Translations under genes and position numbers: made by a program
Notes under the pieces: generated by a model
Seen by the model: only the letters and a program-made list of their open reading frames with translations
What the model was told of the DNA's origin: nothing
The model's database searches: none
Source of the DNA: Clostridia bacterium
Lineage (GTDB): Bacteria; Bacillota; Clostridia; Christensenellales; Borkfalkiaceae
DNA: 50,907 nt
Direction of reading: 5' to 3'
Assembly (NCBI GenBank): GCA_017463145.1
Contig: JAFTPR010000016.1
Location: 1 to 50,907, forward strand
In this document: piece after piece, positions 27,312 to 34,599 of the stretch
How the letters are laid out: every line of letters starts with the position of its first letter
Position numbering within the stretch: position 1 is the stretch's first letter

Positions 27312-28172
27312 ATGAAAACGATACAATGGTTCCCGGGGCATATGACGAAAGCCATGCGGGATATGGAAAAAAAGAGGGAGCTTTGCGACGGCGTTATTTG
27401 CGTATTGGACGCGCGCGCGCCGATTGCGACGGTCAATAAAAACCTCAAAAAGATATTCGGCGAAAAGCCCGTTTTGTACGTGCTCAACAAGGCGGACATG
27501 GCAGACGCAACGAAAACGGACGGGTTTATGAAGCTAATGGAAAGCAAGGGATTGTATTGCGCAAAATGCGATTCCACAAACCCCTCTTCCAAGCGTATTC
27601 TGCTCCAAAAGCTGACCGCCATTACGGAGGAAAAACGCGTCCGTGCAGAAGCGAAGGGCTTGAACAGAACGTTCCGTTTTATGGTGGCGGGTATTCCCAA
27701 CACGGGCAAAAGTACGCTTGTCAATTTGATTAGCGGGCAAAAACGCGCCAAGACGGGCGACAAAGCGGGAGTCACGCGCGACGTGCGTTGGTTGCGTTGC
27801 GGCGCGTTCGATTTGCTTGATACGCCGGGTACAATGCCGCCTTCCTTTGACGATCAATACCACGCAAGACATCTTGCGTATATCGGCAGTATCAACGACG
27901 ATATTTTGGACATGGACGACGTTGCGTTGGAGCTGTTGGGCGAGCTTGCGGAAACATATCCCGCCTGTCTGACCGAACGCTACGGCATAGAGGATTTTTC
28001 CGAAAAGTTGGGTATGTATGAAGCTGTGTGCAAGCGCAGAGGATTTATTTTCCGTGGCGGCGAGTTCGACTACGAGCGTGGTGCAAAAGCCATTATAGAC
28101 GATTTCAGAAAGGGGCGTATCGGCAAGATTACGTTGGAAACGCCCGCCGAATACAGAGAGTTTACGTTTTGA
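27312..28172 (+). CDS. rbgA: Ribosome biogenesis GTPase RbgA (YlqF)
   Basis: Assists late 50S assembly. 286 residues from the ATG at 27312, which follows AAGAGGAAG; the upstream extension to 27243 would overlap trmD. The GTPase motifs are circularly permuted as expected: NKAD (59-62) comes before GIPNTGKST (127-135) and DTPGT (170-174). The N-terminal QWFPGHMTKA is typical of the family. In the trmD-rbgA-rnhB-yraN order. Confidence 0.95.
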   Translation: MKTIQWFPGHMTKAMRDMEKKRELCDGVICVLDARAPIATVNKNLKKIFGEKPVLYVLNKADMADATKTDGFMKLMESKGLYCAKCDSTNPSSKRILLQKLTAITEEKRVRAEAKGLNRTFRFMVAGIPNTGKSTLVNLISGQKRAKTGDKAGVTRDVRWLRCGAFDLLDTPGTMPPSFDDQYHARHLAYIGSINDDILDMDDVALELLGELAETYPACLTERYGIEDFSEKLGMYEAVCKRRGFIFRGGEFDYERGAKAIIDDFRKGRIGKITLETPAEYREFTF

Positions 28173-28185
28173 AAGGGAAAGGCAT

Positions 28186-28806
28186 ATGAAAAAGGTTTGG
28201 AATCCCGAAGAAAAATTGCAATTTGAGCGGGAGCTGCTCGCAGAGGGGAAAACGTATATTGCGGGCGTAGACGAGGTGGGCAGAGGCCCTTTGGCAGGTC
28301 CTGTTGTATGCGCTTGCGTGATTATGCCGCTCGACGACGCTTCTTTGATTGTCGGCGTGGACGACAGCAAGAAACTTTCCGCAAAAAAGCGGGAGGAACT
28401 TGCCGAGAAAATTAAGGAAAAAGCGCTTGCTTATACAATTGTCGAAATTGACGAAAAGCGTATCGACGAAATCAATATTTTGCAAGCTACGCGCCTGGGT
28501 ATGAAACAGGCGGTTGAAAGTATATCTATTGCGCCCGATACGGTGTTGACGGACGGAAATATGACGCTTGATATCACCTTCCCGCAAAAGAGCGTTATCC
28601 ACGGCGACGCGCTCTCCTATTCTATCGGTTGCGCAAGCATTATCGCCAAAGTGCATAGGGACGCGCTAATGGACGAATACGCCAAGCAATACCCCTTTTA
28701 CGGATTTGAGAAAAATAAGGGTTATGGCACGGCGGAGCATATCAAGGGGATAAAGGAGCAGGGATTATGCCCGATTCACCGCAGGACGTTCACAAAAAAT
28801 TTTTAG
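28186..28806 (+). CDS. rnhB: Ribonuclease HII
   Basis: Removes ribonucleotides from DNA and RNA primers from hybrids. 206 residues with the active-site motif GVDEVGRGPLAGPV (D29, E30), the LTDGN aspartate near 123, and a SIIAKVHRD segment. It starts 13 nt after rbgA with GAAAGGG upstream, and its 3' end overlaps yraN by 40 nt. Confidence 0.95.
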   Translation: MKKVWNPEEKLQFERELLAEGKTYIAGVDEVGRGPLAGPVVCACVIMPLDDASLIVGVDDSKKLSAKKREELAEKIKEKALAYTIVEIDEKRIDEINILQATRLGMKQAVESISIAPDTVLTDGNMTLDITFPQKSVIHGDALSYSIGCASIIAKVHRDALMDEYAKQYPFYGFEKNKGYGTAEHIKGIKEQGLCPIHRRTFTKNF

Positions 28807-29126
28807 GTAAGCGGGGTGAAAAGCTTGTCGCGGCGTATTTGCAAAAGCGCGGGTTTCAAATCCTTAAACGCAACTACCGCACGCCGTTCGGGGAAGCAGA
28901 TATTATTGCCAAGGAAGGCGAGGAGATTGTTTTTGTGGAGGTAAAAGCCCGCACGGGCGAAGCGTACGGCGCACCGCGGGAAGCGGTTGGGTGGGGGAAA
29001 CAGGAACGCTATAAACGGATTGCTAAATGCTATTGGGTGGAAACGGGCGAAGAACCCAACGCCCGCTTCGACGTGGCAGAAGTCCATAAAAACGGCGAAA
29101 TAGAATATTTTAAAAACGCATTTTAA
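28767..29126 (+). CDS. yraN: YraN/UPF0102 family putative nuclease
   Basis: 119 residues of the UPF0102 family, which has a PD-(D/E)xK-like fold: GEADIIAKEG (42-51), then VFVEVKAR (55-62). The ATG at 28767 lies inside rnhB, with AAGGAG 8 nt upstream, so the genes overlap by 40 nt. A start further in would lose the conserved KRGEKLVAAYL helix. Biological role is unproven. Followed by a terminator. Confidence 0.88.
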   Translation: MPDSPQDVHKKFLGKRGEKLVAAYLQKRGFQILKRNYRTPFGEADIIAKEGEEIVFVEVKARTGEAYGAPREAVGWGKQERYKRIAKCYWVETGEEPNARFDVAEVHKNGEIEYFKNAF

Positions 29127-29140
29127 TTTAGTCATTAAAA

Positions 29141-29163
29141 AACACCTTTCGACAAAAGGTGTT
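29141..29163 (+). terminator. Intrinsic terminator after yraN
   Basis: 9-bp stem AACACCTTT (29141-29149) with AAAGGTGTT (29155-29163), 5-nt loop, followed by TTT and more T-rich sequence. Confidence 0.8.
29147..29155 (-). promoter_or_regulatory. Spo0A-box-like sequence upstream of spoIIGA
   Basis: TTTCGACAA on the plus strand is the reverse complement of TTGTCGAAA, the consensus Spo0A box. It lies in the loop and arms of the yraN terminator, about 40 bp upstream of the extended -10 at 29184. B. subtilis spoIIG is activated by Spo0A bound at comparable positions. Confidence 0.5.
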
Positions 29164-29183
29164 TTTATTTATTTTTTCTATTA

Positions 29184-29192
29184 TGGTATAAT
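29184..29192 (+). promoter_or_regulatory. Extended -10 promoter of spoIIGA
   Basis: TG at 29184-29185 plus TATAAT at 29187-29192, with no good -35 at the proper distance. This fits an activator-dependent sigma-A promoter. spoIIGA starts 31 bp later with AAGGGG as ribosome site. Confidence 0.55.
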
Positions 29193-29223
29193 TTCCGTAC
29201 ATAGCCTGACAAGGGGATTTTTT

Positions 29224-30012
29224 ATGACTGTATATATTGAGTACGCTTTTATTGAAAATTTCCTTATCGACCTTGCGCTTTTGTACCTTTCCCGTTTGCT
29301 GACAAAAACGTTTTCGCGCGTTCGTCTTGTGTTTTTTGCGGCGCTTATCGGAGCGACGTTTGCGGTTTTATATCCGCTTATCTCTTTGCCGCCCGCGCTT
29401 TCGTATCTTCTGAAAACGGCGGTGGGGATGTTGCTTTGTTTGATTGCTTTCGGTAAAGTAAAAACGGTAAAGGAGTGGGGCAGGTACGCGTTGAATGTGC
29501 TTTGCTTTTTCTTTTTAACCTTTGCGTTTGCGGGGTTATTGCTCACAGTCAATACGCCAACGCCTCTGTTTGTTGTGTTTGCGCTTGCGCTGTTTGCGAT
29601 TTTTTGCGTAGAGTTTGCCAAAAGACTGTATAAAAACGGGAAAATAAAGCGGTTTTTCTATACGTGTATGTTGTTTCACGGGGAAAAACACATAAAAACG
29701 GTTGGATATTACGATAGCGGTAATCTTGCGCAAAAGGACGGGTTGCCCGTTTGCTTCGTTTCGCCTGAGCTTGTATACGAGCTTGTCAGCGACGACGTTT
29801 TTCTTCAAGAGGCGGGACAGGTACGTGACGAACTTTGCATTACTACGCTGAATGGAGAGCGGAAATACCGACTTTTTAAAGGCGAGATTGTGATAAAGGA
29901 CGAAAAAACGGAGGTATATTTCGCCGCTTCGGCGCATATGGTATCGAGAGAATATAAAATTTTACTTCCCGCAAGTATATTCGGGGTGTGGGGCAAGGAG
30001 AACGGAGTATGA
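29224..30012 (+). CDS. spoIIGA: Sporulation sigma-E processing aspartic protease SpoIIGA
   Basis: Membrane aspartic protease that cleaves the pro-peptide of sigma-E after asymmetric division. 262 residues: five hydrophobic segments in the first 135 residues, then a cytosolic protease domain with the catalytic motif YYDSGN (D164). It overlaps the start of sigE by ATGA, exactly as expected for the spoIIG operon. The upstream region has a Spo0A-box-like sequence. Confidence 0.92.
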   Translation: MTVYIEYAFIENFLIDLALLYLSRLLTKTFSRVRLVFFAALIGATFAVLYPLISLPPALSYLLKTAVGMLLCLIAFGKVKTVKEWGRYALNVLCFFFLTFAFAGLLLTVNTPTPLFVVFALALFAIFCVEFAKRLYKNGKIKRFFYTCMLFHGEKHIKTVGYYDSGNLAQKDGLPVCFVSPELVYELVSDDVFLQEAGQVRDELCITTLNGERKYRLFKGEIVIKDEKTEVYFAASAHMVSREYKILLPASIFGVWGKENGV

Positions 30013-30734
30013 GCTTTACGGAAATTCTGCAAATTTTTATGCAAAAGATAAGCGTGATTGGGGCAAAGGAAACGGTGGATTACGTTTGCGGCAGCGGCGA
30101 GGCGTTGCCGTTGCCCCTTTCGGCGGAGGAAGAAAGCGAACAGTTGCGGGAAATGACCTTTGGGGAAGAGGCGGCGCGGGAGAACGCCAAGTCGCAATTA
30201 ATCCAACACAATTTGCGGCTTGTGGTGTATATCGCCCGCAAGTTCGACAATACGGGCGTAGACAACGACGATCTTATTTCTATTGGCACGATTGGGCTGA
30301 TTAAAGCTATCAATTCGTATAAAATCGACAAGAATATCAAGCTTGCCACCTATGCTTCACGGTGTATCGAAAACGAGATACTTATGTATTTGCGCCGTAC
30401 GGCGAGGTTGAAAAGCGAGGTGTCTTTCGACGAGCCGTTAAACACCGATTTCGAGGGAAATGAGTTGTTGCTTTCGGACGTTTTGGGTACTTCGGCGGAT
30501 AGCGTTTACGGGGATATCGAATCCAATGCGGAAAAGGAACAGCTCAAAGAAGCGCTCAAAAAATTGAGCGAGCGGGAGCGTAGGATTATGTTTTTGCGGT
30601 TTGGGCTTGGCGGCGCAGAAGAAATGACCCAAAAGGACGTTGCCGACCTCTTGGGTATTTCTCAAAGCTATATATCCCGTTTGGAAAAGAAAATTATTTT
30701 GCGGTTAAAAAAGGAAATCGCAAAAATGGAGTAG
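30009..30734 (+). CDS. sigE: RNA polymerase sporulation sigma factor SigE (pro-sigma-E)
   Basis: Directs early mother-cell transcription. 241 residues from ATG 30009 (AAGGAG upstream, overlapping the spoIIGA stop). Regions are close to B. subtilis sigma-[15 protein letters not shown] in region 2, [19 protein letters not shown] in 2.3-2.4 (112-130) and the region 4.2 HTH (206-228, [17 protein letters not shown]). The first about 25 residues form the pro-sequence; the likely cleavage region is around Y25. This pro-region is much less basic than that of B. subtilis. Confidence 0.96.
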   Translation: MSFTEILQIFMQKISVIGAKETVDYVCGSGEALPLPLSAEEESEQLREMTFGEEAARENAKSQLIQHNLRLVVYIARKFDNTGVDNDDLISIGTIGLIKAINSYKIDKNIKLATYASRCIENEILMYLRRTARLKSEVSFDEPLNTDFEGNELLLSDVLGTSADSVYGDIESNAEKEQLKEALKKLSERERRIMFLRFGLGGAEEMTQKDVADLLGISQSYISRLEKKIILRLKKEIAKME

Positions 30735-30740
30735 ATTGCT

Positions 30741-30980
30741 TTATATCCGTTTGATTTTGACTGTTCCGCAAAGCACGTCCGAATAGGAGTATGCCGTTTT
30801 ACCCAAAAAGCCCTCGTCGTCGGGTTTGACGGTAAAGAGTGCGGGGTAAATTCCCGAAAGCGTACCCGAATAGCTGAGCGTTTTGTTTCTGCCAAGGTTG
30901 ACCTTGACTGCTACCCGTTGGCATGAGCAGCTTTTTACCATTTGTTTAACGTCGGAAATTTTTTTAGTTGGCTTTATCAT
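30741..30980 (-). CDS. veg: Veg family protein
   Basis: 79 residues matching the Veg family: the GRNKTLSYSGTLSGIYPALF segment (about 31-50) and SYSDVLCGTVKIK at the end correspond to the conserved core. B. subtilis Veg is small, highly expressed, and implicated in biofilm and spore outgrowth, but its mechanism is unclear. It reads toward sigE from the other strand, starting about 110 bp from divergent sipL. No clear promoter or strong ribosome site was found, and no terminator separates it from sigE. Confidence 0.8.
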   Translation of the reverse strand: MIKPTKKISDVKQMVKSCSCQRVAVKVNLGRNKTLSYSGTLSGIYPALFTVKPDDEGFLGKTAYSYSDVLCGTVKIKRI

Positions 30981-31088
30981 ACGGAAAGTATGCTCGTTTT
31001 TAGGAAGATTTATTCCCTGATTTTGGAAAATACCGTTCTAAAAAAAATCCCAAACGCATAGGATAGAAAAAACGGAAGGAGAGAAACA

Positions 31089-32561
31089 ATGTCTATCAAA
31101 CCGCAATATGAAACGTATCGCTATACGGGCGAGATTTGCCGTTTGCAAAGTCAGTCTATGGTAGAGTGTCGCTTGCCCGGCAGCGAGATTGGCAGCGTGC
31201 TTGCCGTGCAGGCAAACGCTACGCCGATTGAATGTACTTGCCGCGACGGAGAAGTGAAATATAACGGAAAGCTGGTGCTCGGGATTGTATATGAGGACGG
31301 CGAACGCAAGATTTGCCGCGCGGAGCGCGGTATCGAATTTATCCATAAAGCGGAAGGCGGCGAGGTTACGCCCGCTTGCTTTGCGAAAATTGCTTTCAAA
31401 GCAGAAAATATCGGAACGCGTCGGGAGGGGTCGGGGCTATATATCTCTGTTATCGTCGGCGCGGAAACCATTGTATACGGCTCGAAACAGGTCGAATATC
31501 TTGTCGGCGGGGACGGGTTGATTTCGCAAAAGGGTACGGCGGTGGTCAGCAAAAGCGTATGCGTTTCGGGTGAAACGGAATCGGAGGATGAGTTTGAAAC
31601 GGATTACGTGGGCGATATCCTGTTGCACAGCGAAAAGGCAATCGTCAACCGTGTGGAAGCGAACGGCGGACAGCTCGATATCGAGGGGGAACTGAATTTG
31701 CACGTGTGCGTGTTAAAGACGGAGGACGAGATTTGTTCATACGAACGGTTGTTGCCTTTCCGTATGCAAATTCCTTGCGAGGAAGCGTTCGGACAAATCA
31801 GCGCAAGCGCGCGGGTGCAGGTGCGTTCGGCAAATCTGCTTGCGGGCGTAGACGAGGAAAAGGGAAAGAGCAAAATTCTCTTTACTTATACGTTGCTTGC
31901 CGATTGTTTTTTGCATACGAAAGAGGAATTGCCGATTGCTGCGGACGTGTTTTCAGCGGATACGGAAATTACCGTAAAAAAGCAAAAAGGGCAGGGCAGG
32001 TATTTGACGAATCAAACGCGGCTCGTGGAAAGAGTAAGCGGCGCGGCGGCGTTTTCCCCGCAGCTTGACGGGGAGTATACGTTAAAAGGCATTGCGTTGC
32101 CGCGTGTGGAAATGACGTGCAAAAACGGCGAAGCCGAGGGCGCGGTATTTGCGGAAGTATTGCTTCGTTCCGCAGACGGCGGATATAAGTGCGCCACCCT
32201 TTCTCTGCCTTTTGCGTTCCCCGTAGACGTAGGCGAGGTGTCGGAAGCGGATTGCCTTGTTTGCGGGTTAAACGTACGGCGTAAGAAGGACGGGGAAACA
32301 GAAGCGGAAGCCACGCTCAAAGCGGTTGCGCGTACGTATGAGGATACGGAGTGGGCGTATCTTGGGGAAGTGACGGAGGGCGAGGCGTACGCTAAAAACG
32401 ACGCGGCAATCTCCGTGTATATGCCTGCCGAGGGCGAGGACTTGTGGCAGGTGGCGAAACGCTTGCGGCAAACGCCCGAAGAGTTGCAAAAATGTAACCC
32501 GAACTTGACCTTTCCCGTAAAAGCGGGCGAAAGAATATTCGTTTATCGGCAAATTAAGTAA
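31089..32561 (+). CDS. sipL: Spore coat morphogenetic protein SipL-like (SPOCS/DUF3794 and LysM)
   Basis: 490 residues with repeated beta-rich SPOCS (DUF3794) modules over about 1-430 and a C-terminal LysM domain (about 442-488, starting EDLWQVAKRLRQTPEEL). In C. difficile, SipL binds SpoIVA through its LysM domain and is needed for coat attachment to the forespore. The ATG follows GGAAGGAGAG. Location next to spoIIGA-sigE fits a mother-cell sporulation role. Upstream, a CATAGGAT at 31057 looks like a sigma-E/K -10 but has no matching -35. Confidence 0.88.
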   Translation: MSIKPQYETYRYTGEICRLQSQSMVECRLPGSEIGSVLAVQANATPIECTCRDGEVKYNGKLVLGIVYEDGERKICRAERGIEFIHKAEGGEVTPACFAKIAFKAENIGTRREGSGLYISVIVGAETIVYGSKQVEYLVGGDGLISQKGTAVVSKSVCVSGETESEDEFETDYVGDILLHSEKAIVNRVEANGGQLDIEGELNLHVCVLKTEDEICSYERLLPFRMQIPCEEAFGQISASARVQVRSANLLAGVDEEKGKSKILFTYTLLADCFLHTKEELPIAADVFSADTEITVKKQKGQGRYLTNQTRLVERVSGAAAFSPQLDGEYTLKGIALPRVEMTCKNGEAEGAVFAEVLLRSADGGYKCATLSLPFAFPVDVGEVSEADCLVCGLNVRRKKDGETEAEATLKAVARTYEDTEWAYLGEVTEGEAYAKNDAAISVYMPAEGEDLWQVAKRLRQTPEELQKCNPNLTFPVKAGERIFVYRQIK

Positions 32562-32590
32562 TTTTCATTAAAAAACCTGTTGTAAGATAT

Positions 32591-32619
32591 TGAAATTTTG
32601 GAAAAAATATGATACAATG
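32591..32619 (+). promoter_or_regulatory. Sigma-A-like promoter of ispE
   Basis: TTGAAA (32591-32596), 17-bp spacer, TACAAT (32614-32619). Confidence 0.65.
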
Positions 32620-32635
32620 GAATAGGAAATTTTTG

Positions 32636-32657
32636 CGGCGGGGCAGTTTCCCGCCGC
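32636..32657 (+). other. GC-rich leader hairpin upstream of ispE
   Basis: 8-bp stem GCGGCGGG (32636-32643) with CCCGCCGC (32650-32657), starting about 10 nt after the predicted transcription start and followed by a weak T-rich stretch. It may be a weak attenuator or an mRNA stabiliser. Confidence 0.4.
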
Positions 32658-32686
32658 TTCTTTAAAGGATTTCTTTCAGGACTAAG

Positions 32687-33598
32687 ATGAATACGGTTAG
32701 GATAAAAGCATACGCAAAAGTTAATCTCACGTTGGAAATCACGGGCGTCGAAAACGGGTTTCATATGCTCGATTCGCTTGTGGCGAGTATCGACGTGTTT
32801 GATTTAATCGTGTTAAAAAAACGCAAGGACGGGCTATCTTCCGTGACAATGCACGGGCTTGGCAGCGAAAGTATTCCTCCTGAAAAAAACAACGCCCTTA
32901 AAGCCGCCGAACGTTTTTCCGAAAAATTTGGCGTGGGTGGCGCGGATATCGCGGTGTATAAAAATATTCCGCTCGGCGCGGGGTTGGGCGGTTCTTCCGC
33001 AGATACCGCAGGTGTTTTAAACGGTATGGCAAAGCTATACGCTGTAAAAGACAGAGTTGGAATAGAAACGCTTGCGGACGAGCTTGGCAGTGATACGAAA
33101 TATATGCTTGACGGCGGTTTTGCCCGCTTGCAGGGCAGAGGCGAACGGGTGGAAAAATTGCCGATCTCCTCGCAACTGCATTTGCTTCTTATCTGTCCAA
33201 AGAGCGGCGTTTCCAGCGGGGAGTGTTATCGCAAGTATGACGAGCTTTTGCCAAAAAGCGAAAAAGGCAGTACGGAAAATTGCATACAAGCCCTGCGCGG
33301 TCAGGACGTCGAAGAGGCGGGCAGGTATTTGATGAACGACTTGTATATCCCTGCCGCCGCATTGAACGGTGACGTGGCGAAAGCAAGGGAGGAGGCGTTG
33401 TTCTTTTCGCCGCTTGGGGCGGTTATGACAGGCTCGGGCAGCGCGGCGTTCGCCTTGTTTGAAACAAAAGAGTTTTGCGATTGGGCGCAAAGCAGATATA
33501 AAGGAAAATTCCGCACAATCGTGACGAAAACGGTTTTGCCTGAAAAGTTGCGGTTTGGTTGGAGAAACCCGTTCGTACTTACGGAAAACGGGGAATAA
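32687..33598 (+). CDS. ispE: 4-diphosphocytidyl-2-C-methyl-D-erythritol kinase IspE
   Basis: ATP-dependent kinase of the MEP isoprenoid pathway. 303 residues; GHMP-kinase motifs: KAYAKVNLTLEI at the N-terminus, ATP-binding PLGAGLGGSSADTAGVL (about 94-110) and a C-terminal MTGSGSAAFALF. AGGAC precedes the ATG. Neighbours (an unknown membrane protein and an exporter) give no further clue. Confidence 0.93.
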   Translation: MNTVRIKAYAKVNLTLEITGVENGFHMLDSLVASIDVFDLIVLKKRKDGLSSVTMHGLGSESIPPEKNNALKAAERFSEKFGVGGADIAVYKNIPLGAGLGGSSADTAGVLNGMAKLYAVKDRVGIETLADELGSDTKYMLDGGFARLQGRGERVEKLPISSQLHLLLICPKSGVSSGECYRKYDELLPKSEKGSTENCIQALRGQDVEEAGRYLMNDLYIPAAALNGDVAKAREEALFFSPLGAVMTGSGSAAFALFETKEFCDWAQSRYKGKFRTIVTKTVLPEKLRFGWRNPFVLTENGE

Positions 33599-33618
33599 AA
33601 TAAGGAGAAATAAGGAAA

Positions 33619-34536
33619 ATGGAAGAAAGGATTATCGACGACGAATTCGGCAGAGGCGTGCGAATGAAAAAGACGGCGGACGGCTACGTGGACGTGACGG
33701 ACGCGGCGCTGGAAGAAATGGAGGATTGCGAGGAGGCGGAAGAGATCGCTTTCGAGTTCCCTGTTTTGGAAACGGACGAAGATGACGAGGATCTCGTAGG
33801 GCTTTCCCCTGAGGAGGCAATGGCGCTCCGCAAGAAAAAGGAAGAGGCGGCAAGGCTTCGCAAAGAGCAATATGAAGCGACTTGCGCAGCAGGGGAAAAG
33901 TTGCTTGCCGAAGGAAGCTTTAAGGGTGCGGAAACGGAATTTGAAAAGGCGTTGAAGCTGGACGACGAGGCTATGGAGGCTTCTGTTGGGTATTGGCGGG
34001 CAAAGACGGCGGATTTCACCGACCCTGACGTGTTGATAGGCGAATATGCGGAGGCGAGTATCGAAAGCCTCGAATTTGACCTCGGTTATAATGCCGTCGA
34101 TAAAATTAAGCAAACGTACGCTGACGTATTTGAACGCCGCTATCAAGAACTTTGCGAGGAAGAAGAACCACTTGCTCAGAAGGTGGAGGCGAAACAAGAG
34201 GCGCGTAGGGAGATTTTGAATAAGCGCTTGCTCCGTTCAACGCTTGCGTTTTGCGGCGTGTTATTACCGACGGCGGCGCTGTTGGTGCTTGCCATTGTGT
34301 TCGGTTTAAAAATGTTCTCCACGCCCGATAATACCTACGTATTGCCGACGATTTTGCTCGGCGTAGGATTTTTTGCGGCGTTCGTCGTGTTTATGGTGTT
34401 CACCAACAAGTGGATAAACGTATTCCGTTTACGCCGTGAAAACGAACGGCTTTCCTCTACGGAGGACGGCGCGCGGCTGCAACAAATACGCGATTATAAA
34501 GAAATTTACGGTTGTTTGCTAATCAACCGTCCGTAA
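33619..34536 (+). CDS. Uncharacterised two-TM protein with an acidic N-terminus and a TPR-like helix pair
   Basis: I do not recognise it. The 305-residue product has an acidic first 65 residues, a charged helix, a tetratricopeptide-like segment (about 88-117, AGEKLLAEGSFKGAETEFEKA pattern) and two transmembrane helices (about 207-231 and 241-262) with a short loop between. The C-terminus would face the cytosol again. ATAAGGAG precedes the ATG. It starts 21 nt after ispE and ends before a strong hairpin. Confidence 0.7.
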   Translation: MEERIIDDEFGRGVRMKKTADGYVDVTDAALEEMEDCEEAEEIAFEFPVLETDEDDEDLVGLSPEEAMALRKKKEEAARLRKEQYEATCAAGEKLLAEGSFKGAETEFEKALKLDDEAMEASVGYWRAKTADFTDPDVLIGEYAEASIESLEFDLGYNAVDKIKQTYADVFERRYQELCEEEEPLAQKVEAKQEARREILNKRLLRSTLAFCGVLLPTAALLVLAIVFGLKMFSTPDNTYVLPTILLGVGFFAAFVVFMVFTNKWINVFRLRRENERLSSTEDGARLQQIRDYKEIYGCLLINRP

Positions 34537-34549
34537 CCGTACTCAAAGC

Positions 34550-34573
34550 GCCGCAGACGGGATTGTCTGCGGC
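34550..34573 (+). terminator. Intrinsic terminator just ahead of the second ABC exporter
   Basis: 9-bp stem GCCGCAGAC (34550-34558) with GTCTGCGGC (34565-34573), followed by an interrupted T-tract (ATTTTGCTTTTTT). Only 26 nt separate it from the next ATG, so no full promoter can lie between. Confidence 0.75.
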
Positions 34574-34599
34574 ATTTTGCTTTTTTACTTGGGAGTTCT

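Noticed and set aside
31036..31064. Sigma-E promoter of sipL
   Set aside because: The CATAGGAT at 31057 resembles a -10, but the sequence 14 bp upstream is not a -35; left undecided.
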